Below are positions 16,991-26,469 of a DNA stretch of 64,000 nt, piece after piece. The translations under genes were made by a program, and so were the position numbers. The stretch spans positions 184,562-248,561 of the forward strand of contig RXJR01000004.1 of the NCBI GenBank assembly GCA_003963305.1, given 5' to 3'. Position 1 is the first letter of the stretch; each line of letters starts with the position of its first letter. The notes beneath the pieces are model-generated. The model did no database searches. It saw only the letters and a program-made list of their open reading frames with translations, and had not been told where the DNA came from. The DNA is from Candidatus Melainabacteria bacterium. GTDB taxonomy: Bacteria; Cyanobacteriota; Vampirovibrionia; Obscuribacterales; Obscuribacteraceae.

Positions 16991-18985
16991 CTACATCGGT
17001 GCAATGGTATGCGCGAAGATGTTTTCCTGCATCAGCACTCGCCGTTTCTCAATGTATTCAAGCACACACATGACGAAAGTCGCGTGGCTCCAGGTCAGAG
17101 GTGAGACCGAAAGCGGATCGTTGGTGTATGGATGAACCTGCTCTGCCAGCACTCCTGACGGCAAAGCATGATCGGCAACCCACTCCAGCATTTTCACAGC
17201 TTCTCGCAAACCTTCTTGCGACTTAGCTGCGGCAATGTCGTATTGAGCCAGCCACATGGTGCAAATGAACCATGGGTTTCCAGGCACGTTGGCGACGTCT
17301 TGCGAAACTTGATGGTAGTAGTCGTTCTCATAGCGAGCACAACCACCGACATCAGACTTGATCCACAAGCGGTCGCGAATGGCATCCATAGTTGCTTTCA
17401 CTTTAGGGTCATGTGGTGGCAGTGCGCCGAAGGCGAAAATACCATACATAGCTGCGTCAATCGTCATGTCTAACTTGTAACCATCTGCGGTGCGCGTGGC
17501 CATGCGACAGAACCGTTTGTCCTCTTCACTCCACATATGCTGCACCATAGCTGCCTGAACTTCTTCAGCAGCCTCGGTCCAACGTCTGTGCTGTTCCAGT
17601 TCACCCAGAGCCTGAGCAAAGTGCGCAGCGGCGTTCAAGCCACCAATCACGCTGGCGACAGTGAAGAGGTGAACACCGTAACGCTCTTCCCAGAGATCGT
17701 AGGAAGGCTGCGGCAATTTTGTCACTTCGTCTCTGTACTTAACTAGAAACTCTGCGCCATGTACAACCAGCTTGTCATAAAATGGCTTCATGATCTCAAC
17801 GTGACGGAACCTCCTGAAGTGAGACCAGAGCGACCATATGACCAGCGCAGTTTCATCTTCTTGAATCGGCAACTCGGGCTTGCCATCACGAATCCACGGG
17901 TGCCAGCTCGATGCCAGTGATTTATCGGGATTATATTTGTGCATCAAGTAGCCGTCTTCCTTGATTACATCAGCACAGAACTGGAAGAAGTTATGCGCAA
18001 CATCTCGATAACCGGCCTTCGACATAGCGTGCGCGACAAGCGCGCCGTCGCGTGGCCACATGTATGAATACGTATCACGGGCGAACTGAGCAATGTCATG
18101 ATCGTTAGCGGCGATGATGGCACCACCTTCATCGATCTGTGTACGAATCGTCAACAAACTGCGCTTGAACAAATCAACGACTTTCGGCGACAGGTTCATG
18201 AAGTCAATGTGTTCAGGGTTGACCCAGAGACGCCAGTAGTTCTGGTTCCGCGGCACAAAATAGTCTGGACCTTTGCGACGCACTTTCGCATCGAGTGCCT
18301 CAACTTCTTCGTAAGTCTTACCGAAGCACATCCACATGTGAGCAACTTCTTTGCCCTTTGCAGGAACATGCACAGTCACTCCAACAGTAGAGTCGACAGA
18401 GCCCTGCGCGATGGGATTGCCCGCGAGCACACCATCTTCGGCATCTTTGTAGGTGCCCTCACAACCATTGACCTCTTTGTTGCCAATAGACCACTGCGAA
18501 ACACCCACCAAATGGGAATTGGAAACGTTAATCAAGAACCATCGATTCTTCTTGTACTGAATCACTGACTCGGTCTTCGGGTCAAAAAAGGCAGTGTCGC
18601 CAACTTCATTTTCAGAAATATGGAAGTCATGATGGAAGAAGAACCGCACTTCCCGGTCCTTTCCACTCGTATCTGTGACGTGAATCTCGCGCATAAAGAC
18701 GTCGTACAGGTAATCGACAGTGTCGTGCATGCGTATGTCAAGCTGCAGGTCTGCATGATGCAGCATCACATCAGTGACCAGGCTTTCCTTTACATAGAAA
18801 CGCTTGATGTCCCACCCTTGACCGATCCAGGCGAATTTGCCATCGGCCCAGACACCAAACTGCGAGACGTGCCCGATCGTTTGATTCTCTTGTCCCACGT
18901 GTGGATAGTAGATGTCGCGGATTCTATAGTCTTTGTCAAAGTTGATAAGAACCTTGCCGTTACCAACTGGAAGATCTCGTGGCAT
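16991..18985 (-). CDS. Glycoside hydrolase family 15 glucoamylase-like enzyme
   Basis: A 664-residue protein without a signal peptide, so probably cytosolic. The N-terminal beta-sandwich (about 1-260) is followed by an (alpha/alpha)6 barrel. GH15 signatures are the substrate-binding YSYMWPRDGALVAHAM, the general-acid region LWEERYGVHLFTVAS, and the C-terminal SPLTWSHATFVMCVLEYIE. GH15 enzymes release glucose from alpha-1,4 glucans or hydrolyse trehalose. Intracellular bacterial forms act on glycogen, maltodextrin or trehalose, and the sequence alone does not choose. The start is set by GGAGAG seven bases before the ATG. It converges with the preceding fusion gene, with only 17 bases between. 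Confidence 0.9.
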   Translation of the reverse strand: MPRDLPVGNGKVLINFDKDYRIRDIYYPHVGQENQTIGHVSQFGVWADGKFAWIGQGWDIKRFYVKESLVTDVMLHHADLQLDIRMHDTVDYLYDVFMREIHVTDTSGKDREVRFFFHHDFHISENEVGDTAFFDPKTESVIQYKKNRWFLINVSNSHLVGVSQWSIGNKEVNGCEGTYKDAEDGVLAGNPIAQGSVDSTVGVTVHVPAKGKEVAHMWMCFGKTYEEVEALDAKVRRKGPDYFVPRNQNYWRLWVNPEHIDFMNLSPKVVDLFKRSLLTIRTQIDEGGAIIAANDHDIAQFARDTYSYMWPRDGALVAHAMSKAGYRDVAHNFFQFCADVIKEDGYLMHKYNPDKSLASSWHPWIRDGKPELPIQEDETALVIWSLWSHFRRFRHVEIMKPFYDKLVVHGAEFLVKYRDEVTKLPQPSYDLWEERYGVHLFTVASVIGGLNAAAHFAQALGELEQHRRWTEAAEEVQAAMVQHMWSEEDKRFCRMATRTADGYKLDMTIDAAMYGIFAFGALPPHDPKVKATMDAIRDRLWIKSDVGGCARYENDYYHQVSQDVANVPGNPWFICTMWLAQYDIAAAKSQEGLREAVKMLEWVADHALPSGVLAEQVHPYTNDPLSVSPLTWSHATFVMCVLEYIEKRRVLMQENIFAHTIAPM

Positions 18986-19164
18986 TTTTCACTCTCCAAT
19001 AGCAGGAACTACTATGTCGATCAATACGTTGATGGACTGTCAATACTTGATCAGTTCCACCCAGACACAGCAGCAAAACTATAAACCATAAATTTGTTAC
19101 TTTGGCAGATTAGCTGAACCGGAACAACCGTTTAATCAAACTCGTCCGAACTGCCGGAGGAGCT

Positions 19165-19740
19165 ATGATTTTCAAGCGGATCTTTTCGGCAAGTGCATTG
19201 TTTCTAGTGCTCACCATATGCGGTGCGCAAGCAGCCACTGAAATGAAAGCAGTCAATCCCGACGGCGAACCACCGCTAACGGCGTCGCAAGCAGCTAAAG
19301 CAATCGTGGAGTTGCGTCAGAAAAAACTCGCGCTGCCCATCAAAAATTTCGACATATCCAGGGTCAAGGGATCTTTCTATGAGACTCACGGAGGCGTCAT
19401 GCATGGTGCGGCAGACATGTTAGCTCCTCGCAACACCCCTGTGCATGCGGTAGAAAACGGCACGATAGCGAAACTCTTCAATAGCAAGCGAGGTGGACTG
19501 ACAATCTATCAGGCTGACCCGAGCGGCAAATACATCTACTATTATGCACACCTGGAGAGATATGCCGACAGTCTCCACGATGGAGACCAGGTCAAACAAG
19601 GTCAGGTGATTGGGTACGTCGGTACGTCCGGCAACGCTCCTCCAAACACGCCTCATCTTCACTTCTCCGTTGGGCTCGGAGACGCCTTGAAAAAATGGTG
19701 GGTAAGCTCCTCGGTGGACCCGTACGAGATATTTAAATAG
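19165..19740 (+). CDS. Secreted M23-family (LytM/peptidoglycan hydrolase-like) metallopeptidase
   Basis: A 191-residue exported protein. A signal peptide (MIFKRIFSASALFLVLTICG, cleaved near AQA) is followed by a single M23 domain: HGAADMLAP (zinc-ligand region), HAVENGTI, YYYAHLERY (His), and the second zinc motif HLHFSV. M23 enzymes cut peptide crosslinks in peptidoglycan or act as amidase activators. The first motif reads HGGVMHGAAD instead of the usual HxGxDF, but His and Asp are both present. GGAGGAG precedes the ATG. An L,D-transpeptidase lies directly downstream, so the two look like a cell-wall pair. Confidence 0.88.
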   Translation: MIFKRIFSASALFLVLTICGAQAATEMKAVNPDGEPPLTASQAAKAIVELRQKKLALPIKNFDISRVKGSFYETHGGVMHGAADMLAPRNTPVHAVENGTIAKLFNSKRGGLTIYQADPSGKYIYYYAHLERYADSLHDGDQVKQGQVIGYVGTSGNAPPNTPHLHFSVGLGDALKKWWVSSSVDPYEIFK

Positions 19741-19807
19741 TCGACATGGCAGGAACCAAAGCGACGCCTGTTCCGCCTATGACTTGTCAGATTCCGGGGG
19801 CAGGCGC

Positions 19808-20614
19808 ATGAAATACACTTCTCTGGTGGCAGCGATTCTTAGCTGCACAATTGGCTCCAGTCTGCAGTTGGGAGCTATTCCAGCCAGCGCGGCCACCCCA
19901 CCTGCGGCAAAGAAGTCGCCTGAAGCCCACACTCCGGCAAAAACCAATATGCAATATCCATTCATCAATGGTCACTACGTGCTGACTGGTGTGATGAAAA
20001 CCAACGGATATCGTTCAAACGCGCCAACAGTAGTCGTCGTCGACAAAGGCAGTCACTTCACCCACATTCTTCAATTGCAACATCTGGGACGTAAAGACGA
20101 GATTGTGCGTGTGATGACAGTATCAAACGCCGTAGGTAACGAAGACAAACCAACTCCACCCGGTCGGTACCTCGTAGCAATGAAGAAAAAATACCCGGTG
20201 TGGATTCCAACAAAAGAAATAGATCCCAAACAAAAACCAGTGCCTCCATACAATCAAACCCACAAGAATCCGCTGGGAGTAGCAGCTATCTACCTGAACA
20301 AATACGAGCTGGCTTTACACGGCACAAACGACCCGAAAGCGATCCGAAAAAGTGTCAGCCATGGATGTATCCGCCATTCAAATGCAGACATTTCGCGGAT
20401 CTTCGGAATGATCAAACCAAATACGCCAGTCTATATTGTTCGTCAATTCAGGGGCACAGTCTTGCGCAGAAGCGATTTCATAAAAGCTGCACCAAAAGAC
20501 GATACTGCAGCGAAAAACGATGCGACCACAAAGAAATCAGAGGCAGCTGAACCGCTCCAACCAGCTACGCCTCCCATCAAACAGAAGCGAGTGATAGTGG
20601 AAGAAATCGCCTGA
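19808..20614 (+). CDS. L,D-transpeptidase (YkuD domain)
   Basis: An exported protein of about 268 residues. A signal sequence starts at the ATG at 19808 (MKYTSLVAAILSC, cleavage near ASA) with GGCAGG upstream. The YkuD catalytic domain (about 60-220) ends in ALHGTND and the nucleophile motif SHGCIRHSNADI, with all catalytic residues present. Such enzymes make 3-3 crosslinks or attach lipoproteins to peptidoglycan, bypassing penicillin-binding proteins. A polar Lys/Ala/Pro-rich tail follows the domain. It lies 67 bases after the M23 gene on the same strand. Confidence 0.9.
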   Translation: MKYTSLVAAILSCTIGSSLQLGAIPASAATPPAAKKSPEAHTPAKTNMQYPFINGHYVLTGVMKTNGYRSNAPTVVVVDKGSHFTHILQLQHLGRKDEIVRVMTVSNAVGNEDKPTPPGRYLVAMKKKYPVWIPTKEIDPKQKPVPPYNQTHKNPLGVAAIYLNKYELALHGTNDPKAIRKSVSHGCIRHSNADISRIFGMIKPNTPVYIVRQFRGTVLRRSDFIKAAPKDDTAAKNDATTKKSEAAEPLQPATPPIKQKRVIVEEIA

Positions 20615-20678
20615 CGTCTTCTCAGTCCAACTTTCCAGGTTTAAACAGCCTTAATTCAGACTTCTTAAGGCATAGTAT

Positions 20679-20735
20679 GCTTTGGTTCGACTATCAAATA
20701 GCGTTTTTGGAAGATGCTAGCTTTGGTTCGACTAT
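20679..20735. repeat. 16-bp direct repeat at the start of the DUF3592 remnant
   Basis: GCTTTGGTTCGACTAT occurs identically at 20679-20694 and 20720-20735, with 25 bases between. The second copy encodes residues 3-8 of the gene starting at 20714. Such a repeat could mark a local duplication or rearrangement that removed the gene's original 5' end. Confidence 0.7.
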
Positions 20736-21016
20736 ATCCATTTGAAATTTCGGGTAGATACCTGACCAAATCCGATTCATCCTGGATCCCTAAGGTGAAA
20801 TACGTGTACTTAGTAAACGGCGCCAGGGTCAACGGAGACACCATCGGAAGACCGGTGCTCACTTTTAGTACCAAAAGTGGTGCCGAAGAGTATCTAACCA
20901 AATTTAAAAAACTCAGTAAGGTCACCGTATATTACGACCCGAAGATGGTCACGCATTCATGCCTGGTGAAGGGTGAACGGCTTACAGCAGATACAACAAT
21001 TCCACAGAGGGATTGA
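20714..21016 (+). pseudogene. DUF3592-like protein lacking its N-terminal membrane helix (remnant or short variant)
   Basis: A 100-residue frame whose body, GRYLTKSDSSW to KVKYVYLVNGARVNGDTIG and then SKVTVYYDPK, matches the beta-rich DUF3592 pattern (a small bacterial membrane-anchored domain of unknown function). DUF3592 proteins normally begin with a hydrophobic helix and end with another; neither is present here. No good ribosome site precedes the ATG. A 16-bp direct repeat straddles the start. I read it as a 5'-truncated gene, but a soluble short variant cannot be excluded. Confidence 0.55.
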
Positions 21017-21023
21017 AAGTACC

Positions 21024-22862
21024 TCACGCTTGCTTTAGTTCAATTCCTTTTTCGGCATCACGCTCACGGAACTGCTGCCGATACAGGCTTGCGTAGACGC
21101 CGTCAAGCGCGATTAAATCCGAATGAGTGCCGAATTCAACCAACCGCCCTTGCTCAACCACACAAATCTTGTCGGCAGCGAGGATCGTTGACAGTCGGTG
21201 AGCGATAACGAGACTAGTACGTCCCTGCATAAGAGGCACGAACGCTTGCTGAATCAGGGCTTCGTTCACCGAATCGAGAGCGCTGGTAGCCTCGTCCAAA
21301 ATCAAGATTTTCGGATTTTTCAAGAGCACCCGAGCGATTGCCAGACGTTGCCGTTCACCACCACTCAACTTATGCCCGCGCTCGCCCACTACAGTTTTAT
21401 AGCCCTCCGGCAGTCCCATAATAAAATCGTGGATGTTGGCTGCTTGAGCGGCACTGATCAATTCTGACTCAGTGGCACCAGCTCGTGCATACTTGAGATT
21501 ATTTTCGATGGTGTCGTGGAAAAGGTAGGTTTCCTGTGTGACGATGCCGATGTGTGAGCGCAGCGACTGAAGATTTACATCCTTGACGTTGTGACCATCG
21601 ACGAGAACCGAGCCTTCCTCCGTATCATAAAAGCGAAGCACCAACTGAGTGATTGTCGTCTTGCCAGCACCTGAAGGACCGACGAATGCAACCATCTGTC
21701 CAGGCTCTATAGTAAAGGAAATATCGTTCAAGGCTTTTCGATTTTCCGAATAAGAAAAGTGCACATGGTTGAACTCGACTTTTCCTTCCACGTGCTCCAA
21801 CAACAGAGCGCCTTCAACGTCAGACTTTTCTTCCGGCATGTCCAGATATTCGAAAATGCGCTCAAAGACCGCCAGGGCACCGACTATCTGCACCTGCACG
21901 CCAGCAAGTGCAGAAGCAGGTCCATACAACCTGTTCAGCAAAGTAGTGAAAGTCACAACCACGCCAATCGTCACCGATTTCTGGATAGCAAGCCAACCGC
22001 CCAGGAGCCACACTGCAGCAGGTCCAATAACGACCATAGCGGTGATCAGCATCAGGAACCAGCGCCCCACCATAGCTAGATTGATTTCCAGCTTCATCAA
22101 ATCAGTGCCGACATTGAAGAATCGTTCGTGCTCATATGGCTCACGAACAAATGACTTGATCAAAGTGATACCAGATATGGAGAGAGTTTCCTGTGTGAGA
22201 GCTTCGATCTCATCACGCTTCTGTCGTGTCTTCTTCCTCACGTCGTACATGCGCCGCCCGACCGGCCAGATAGGAAAAATCATAAATGGAATAATTCCCA
22301 CTGAAAGAAGCGCCAGACGCCAATTCAACAGAAAAACAGTAACCAGCGTAGTCGTAAAAATGAATACATTAGTGACTACAGTAACCATCGTGCCGGTAAC
22401 AACATTGTCAATGCTGTCCACATCGCTGGAAACGCGATTCATAATTTCACCAGTTTTAGTGCTGGTGAAAAATTCAAGCGGCATTCGATGCAGATGTGAA
22501 ACAAGCGACGAGCGAATGTCTCGTACTATGCCCTCACCGACAAGAGAATTCAAATAGCCCTGGTAAACACCGACCAGTCCTGCCAGAAGCGCAGAAGCGA
22601 TCATTCCACCTACGTAAAAACAAACGGCTCCAAAATCACCTCGTGGAATGGCAGTATCAATCAACCGAAGTGTACAAAGAGGTGGAATCAACCCCAGCAG
22701 CGCGCCCACCAGAATCGCCACAATGACCTGAACTTCCTGTTTCCAATATGCCTGAAACAGCTTAGCGATTCGTTTCCACTCAACTGGCTTCTTAACCCGC
22801 GGTTTCTCGGGGTTGAACATGTTGGACCACATCAAGTGGACTGGTGGACCGCCGCTAAACAT
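21024..22862 (-). CDS. MsbA-type ABC exporter (fused membrane and ATPase domains)
   Basis: A 612-residue half-transporter that works as a homodimer in the inner membrane to export lipids, lipid-linked molecules or drugs. Six membrane helices lie in about residues 38-340, with coupling motifs such as FTSTKTGEIMNRVSSDVD. The ATPase domain (about 370-600) has Walker A GPSGAGKTT, Q-loop TQETYLF, signature LSGGERQR, Walker B ILILDEATSALD and the switch His in IAHRLST. All catalytic residues are intact. AGGGAATCAGGA precedes the ATG at 22862. It converges with the DUF3592 remnant. Confidence 0.92.
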   Translation of the reverse strand: MFSGGPPVHLMWSNMFNPEKPRVKKPVEWKRIAKLFQAYWKQEVQVIVAILVGALLGLIPPLCTLRLIDTAIPRGDFGAVCFYVGGMIASALLAGLVGVYQGYLNSLVGEGIVRDIRSSLVSHLHRMPLEFFTSTKTGEIMNRVSSDVDSIDNVVTGTMVTVVTNVFIFTTTLVTVFLLNWRLALLSVGIIPFMIFPIWPVGRRMYDVRKKTRQKRDEIEALTQETLSISGITLIKSFVREPYEHERFFNVGTDLMKLEINLAMVGRWFLMLITAMVVIGPAAVWLLGGWLAIQKSVTIGVVVTFTTLLNRLYGPASALAGVQVQIVGALAVFERIFEYLDMPEEKSDVEGALLLEHVEGKVEFNHVHFSYSENRKALNDISFTIEPGQMVAFVGPSGAGKTTITQLVLRFYDTEEGSVLVDGHNVKDVNLQSLRSHIGIVTQETYLFHDTIENNLKYARAGATESELISAAQAANIHDFIMGLPEGYKTVVGERGHKLSGGERQRLAIARVLLKNPKILILDEATSALDSVNEALIQQAFVPLMQGRTSLVIAHRLSTILAADKICVVEQGRLVEFGTHSDLIALDGVYASLYRQQFRERDAEKGIELKQA

Positions 22863-23030
22863 TCCTGATTCCCTGCATGGTTACGCCCAATGCAACCCAG
22901 CTAAGGGGTTGCAAATATCTATGGTATCTCAGGAAATGTGTTTTCTGAGTGTGCAAGAGCGAAGGCTATTTCTTTGATTGGCTTACAATATGCATAATCT
23001 TCCCGCATCGACTGTTGAGTTGGAGTATTT

Positions 23031-23207
23031 ATGTCTGAATCGAAGTCAGTCTTGACCGAAAAATGCGACCAGAGACCGGTCATGCATAAGCGCGTTGAGC
23101 AAATGGAGGATGGAAGAATTTTGATTTACTACACTTTCGAAGAAAGCACACAGAAAGATGTGTCTTCTCTGTCGGGCAAGGCTGACAACCAGGAAGGTGC
23201 GAAATGA
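23031..23207 (+). CDS. Small unrecognised protein heading the galactose operon
   Basis: A 58-residue hydrophilic protein (MSESKSVLTEKCDQ to DNQEGAK) with TTGGAGT five bases before its ATG. Its stop overlaps the galE start as ATGA, so galE translation is coupled to it. A core strand-like segment (GRILIYYTFEEST) lies mid-protein and one cysteine near the N-terminus. I recognise no family. The good ribosome site, clean frame and coupling argue it is real. Confidence 0.6.
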   Translation: MSESKSVLTEKCDQRPVMHKRVEQMEDGRILIYYTFEESTQKDVSSLSGKADNQEGAK

Positions 23208-24202
23208 AAGTGCTGGTAGTTGGCGGGGCCGGCTACATCGGCTCAGTAACCGTTGAGCAGTTGGTAGAAAACGGCCATCAAGCAGTCGTGCTTGACAATC
23301 TCCGCTGCGGGCATGTCGAATCGGTTCGAGACAAAGCAAAATTTATCGAGGGCGACATGGGCGATGCCGATGCGCTGCATGCAATTTTTCATACAGAAAG
23401 CATCGACGCTGTCATGCACTTCGGCGCGCTCAGCCTGGTTGGTCAATCCGTCGAACAGCCGGCCGATTACTTTCGCAACAACGTCACCAGAGGATTGGTA
23501 CTTCTCGACGTTATGCTCAGCCATGGTGTGAAAAAATTTGTCTTCTCATCAACGGCAGCAGTTTACGGTGAACCTCATACTTCGCCAATCACCGAAGACT
23601 TTCCCCTGAACCCGACCAGTCCTTATGGTGACAGTAAACTTGCATACGAAAAAGTTCTGAAGTGGTACGCAAATGCATACGGATTGATGTATGCAGCGCT
23701 CCGATACTTCAACGTTGCAGGCGCCACTGAGACTGCCGGCGAGGAGCATGATCCTGAAACACACTTGATTCCGCTCGTGCTTCAGGTAGCAAGAGGCGAC
23801 CGACCCTATATCACCATATTTGGTGATGACTACCAGACACCTGATGGTACAGGCATCAGAGACTATATTCACGTCAAAGACCTTGCCAACGCGCACCTGC
23901 TGGCAGTGGAAGCGCTAAAAACTCCAGGTCAGAGCAGCATTTACAATCTCGGCAGCGGGTCTGGATTCTCCGTCAAAGAGATCATTGAAGTAGCGTCGAA
24001 AGTGACCGGCAAGCAAATTGCCACAAAGATTGGACCGCGCAGAGCCGGCGACCCATCCATACTGGTCGCCTCAAGCAAAAAGATTCAGGAAGAATTGGGC
24101 TGGAGCCCCAAATATGGTGCACTGGAAACAATCATAGGCGATGCCTGGAACTGGCACCGGAACAACCCGAAAGGCTATCAAAGAGAGCAAGCACATGTCT
24201 GA
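23204..24202 (+). CDS. galE: UDP-glucose 4-epimerase
   Basis: A 332-residue extended short-chain dehydrogenase that interconverts UDP-galactose and UDP-glucose using bound NAD+. It has the N-terminal NAD-binding motif GGAGYIGS, the catalytic Ser-Thr region FSSTAAVYG, and the Tyr-Lys pair in SPYGDSKLAYE. The substrate region includes RYFNVAGA and the late TPDGTGIRDYIHVKDLA typical of GalE. It is the first enzyme of a Leloir operon in which every gene overlaps the next: ATGA with the 58-aa gene, 8 bases with galT. Confidence 0.95.
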   Translation: MKVLVVGGAGYIGSVTVEQLVENGHQAVVLDNLRCGHVESVRDKAKFIEGDMGDADALHAIFHTESIDAVMHFGALSLVGQSVEQPADYFRNNVTRGLVLLDVMLSHGVKKFVFSSTAAVYGEPHTSPITEDFPLNPTSPYGDSKLAYEKVLKWYANAYGLMYAALRYFNVAGATETAGEEHDPETHLIPLVLQVARGDRPYITIFGDDYQTPDGTGIRDYIHVKDLANAHLLAVEALKTPGQSSIYNLGSGSGFSVKEIIEVASKVTGKQIATKIGPRRAGDPSILVASSKKIQEELGWSPKYGALETIIGDAWNWHRNNPKGYQREQAHV

Positions 24203-25196
24203 AATGCGATGGAACCCTGTCATGGGCGAGTGGGTAGTGACAGCCACTCACAGACAAGACAGAACATTTCTGCCACCAGCCGGCTATTGCCCTTTGTGCC
24301 CTACAGCTGAGGGCGGCTTCCCAACTGAAGTGCCCGAGCCGAGCTATGAATTCGTCGTTTTCGAAAATAAATTTCCCAGTCTGAAAAGAGAACCTGCAGC
24401 ACCTGAGATTGAGGGCAGCGAACTGTATCCGGTCAAACCGTCTCTCGGCATCTGTGAAGTAGTCCTTTATTCATCGGATCACACAGGCACCCTCGCCGAT
24501 CTTTCCATCAAAAAAATGGAAGAACTGGTGCGCGTCTGGCGCGATCGCTATGAAGAACTCGGAGCACGCGAGGAGATCGAATATGTCTTCATCTTCGAGA
24601 ACAAAGGTGAGGCGATTGGTGTGACAATACACCACCCGCACGGTCAGATTTATGCATTTTCGTACCTGCCACCACGCATAGAACGCGAATTGAAAAATGA
24701 AGCAGCACATCATGCGAAAACTGGTCGCTGCCTTCACTGCGACATTGTGCAGGGCGAGATCGACGAGCGCAAACGCATAGTGGCGGAGTCAAAGCATTTT
24801 GTAGCGTTCATTCCATTTTACGCACGGTACCCTTATGAAGTACACCTGTACACGAAAGAGCATCGCGGTTGCATGTCAGATTTCAGCGCGGCTGAAGAAC
24901 GTGACCTGGCTTACATTTTAAAAGAACTATTGCATAAATACGACGGATTGTGGGGCTTTTCCATGCCCTACATGATGGTTATGCATCAAAAACCGACTGA
25001 TGGAAAGTCTTACCCCGGCTGCCACTTCCACATTGAATTCTATCCGCCGCTGAGAACGCCTGAGAAGTTGAAGTACCTGGCGGGATGCGAATCGGGAGCA
25101 GGTACTTTTGTTAACGATACATTGCCCGAGGTGAAGGCGGAAGAGTTACGCGCTGTAAAAATCCCTGTCAGCCAATCCAGCCAGGAGGGAAGATGA
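24195..25196 (+). CDS. galT: Galactose-1-phosphate uridylyltransferase
   Basis: A 333-residue HIT-superfamily enzyme that exchanges galactose-1-phosphate and UDP-glucose for UDP-galactose and glucose-1-phosphate. The active site is HHPHGQIYA, where the second His forms the uridylyl intermediate. The N-terminal zinc site CPLC and a second HCD cluster are present, as is the C-terminal GCHFHIEFYPPLR. The ATG at 24195 overlaps galE by 8 bases; upstream in-frame codons lie deep inside galE and would add non-family sequence. Its stop overlaps the galK start (ATGA). Confidence 0.95.
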   Translation: MSEMRWNPVMGEWVVTATHRQDRTFLPPAGYCPLCPTAEGGFPTEVPEPSYEFVVFENKFPSLKREPAAPEIEGSELYPVKPSLGICEVVLYSSDHTGTLADLSIKKMEELVRVWRDRYEELGAREEIEYVFIFENKGEAIGVTIHHPHGQIYAFSYLPPRIERELKNEAAHHAKTGRCLHCDIVQGEIDERKRIVAESKHFVAFIPFYARYPYEVHLYTKEHRGCMSDFSAAEERDLAYILKELLHKYDGLWGFSMPYMMVMHQKPTDGKSYPGCHFHIEFYPPLRTPEKLKYLAGCESGAGTFVNDTLPEVKAEELRAVKIPVSQSSQEGR

Positions 25197-26416
25197 AACA
25201 AGATGGAACTCCCTCTTCGCGCGAGCATCGACACCACGCTCGAGTAGCAGCTGTTGAAGATGCTTTTTTGCAGCAGTTTCAAGCCAGACCGGAGTTCGTG
25301 GTGCGGGCGCCGGGTCGGGTCAACTTGATCGGCGAACACACCGACTACAACGAAGGATTTGTTTTCCCGACAGCAATCGACCGTGAAATGATCGTTGCAG
25401 CAACGCCAAACGGCACAGACGAGATCGTGGCTTATTCAGTGGATTACGATCAGACTGACAGATTTCGTCTGGGTGATATTCAGAAGAGTGACAAGTATTC
25501 CTGGTCGGATTATCTGCGTGGAGTGCTGAGTATTCTGCAAAAACGCAATTACATTCTCCGCGGATTCAATGCCGTGCTCGCAGGCAACGTGCCGCAGGGA
25601 GCCGGTCTCAGCTCGTCGGCGGCTTATGAGGTGGCCATCGTTACCCTCTGCAATCACATGGATAAGTTGGCTATCAGCGGCAAGGATACGGCTCTAATTG
25701 CCCAACAAGCCGAAAATGAATTTGTTGGTATGCAGTGCGGAATCATGGACCAATTCATTTCAGCACTCGGACAAGAGGAGACGGCACTGATGATCGACTG
25801 CCGTAGTCTGGACTACCGAGCCATCCCATTGAACCTGGCAGAACAAGGCTGCTCGATTGTAATCACGAATTCCGGTGTGCGCCGGGGGCTTGTGGACAGT
25901 GAGTACAATGCCAGACGAGCCGAGTGTTCAGAGGGAGTCGATTTACTCTCCAGGCTGACAGGAAGAAAGCTAAACAGCCTGCGGGATATCGAACTTGACG
26001 AATTCGAGAGACACGCGAGCAAACTGCCGGGCAAAGTGGCGCAGCGTTGCCGGCATGTAATCTCGGAAAACAAAAGAGTTCTCGACGCCGTCGCTTCACT
26101 AGAAATGTCAGATCTGGAAATCTTCGGCAAACTGATGAATGAATCACATGCTTCACTGCGAGACGATTTTCAGGTCAGCTGCGGGGAGTTGGATGAACTG
26201 GTTTCGCTTTCACAGAAACACCCTGGAGTACTGGGCGCTCGTATGACCGGAGCCGGTTTTGGCGGTTGCAGCGTAGCGATTATGTCGAACGAGGCAGTCG
26301 AAAGCTTTCAAAAGACTGTAATTCCGCAATATGAAAAGCGAACGGGAAAGAGGGCAGAAATCTATGTCTGCGCCTCAACCGCCGGAGCACAGCTTTTAAG
26401 CGGCGTAACAGCTTGA
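25193..26416 (+). CDS. galK: Galactokinase
   Basis: A 407-residue GHMP-family kinase that phosphorylates galactose with ATP. It has the galactokinase signature GRVNLIGEHTDYNEGFVFP, the ATP loop VPQGAGLSSSAAYEVA and the C-terminal GARMTGAGFGGCS. The catalytic Asp lies in GIMDQF. The start ATG overlaps the galT stop, with GGAGGGAAG upstream. The three Leloir enzymes feed galactose into glucose-1-phosphate and UDP-sugars, which the organism could also use for glycan synthesis. Confidence 0.95.
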   Translation: MKQDGTPSSREHRHHARVAAVEDAFLQQFQARPEFVVRAPGRVNLIGEHTDYNEGFVFPTAIDREMIVAATPNGTDEIVAYSVDYDQTDRFRLGDIQKSDKYSWSDYLRGVLSILQKRNYILRGFNAVLAGNVPQGAGLSSSAAYEVAIVTLCNHMDKLAISGKDTALIAQQAENEFVGMQCGIMDQFISALGQEETALMIDCRSLDYRAIPLNLAEQGCSIVITNSGVRRGLVDSEYNARRAECSEGVDLLSRLTGRKLNSLRDIELDEFERHASKLPGKVAQRCRHVISENKRVLDAVASLEMSDLEIFGKLMNESHASLRDDFQVSCGELDELVSLSQKHPGVLGARMTGAGFGGCSVAIMSNEAVESFQKTVIPQYEKRTGKRAEIYVCASTAGAQLLSGVTA

Positions 26417-26469
26417 TTTGGTCATTGACATTTATGGGTACGAAACTACTATAGGTAGAACTTACCAGG

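Noticed and set aside
20679-20735. tRNA-like GGTTCGA sequence
   Set aside because: GGTTCGACTAT recalls a T-loop, but no acceptor stem or anticodon arm can be folded around it; it is the direct repeat of the DUF3592 remnant.
21769-22557. 262-residue plus-strand frame
   Set aside because: It is antisense to the ABC exporter, is Ser/Thr/Arg-rich and has no domain signature.
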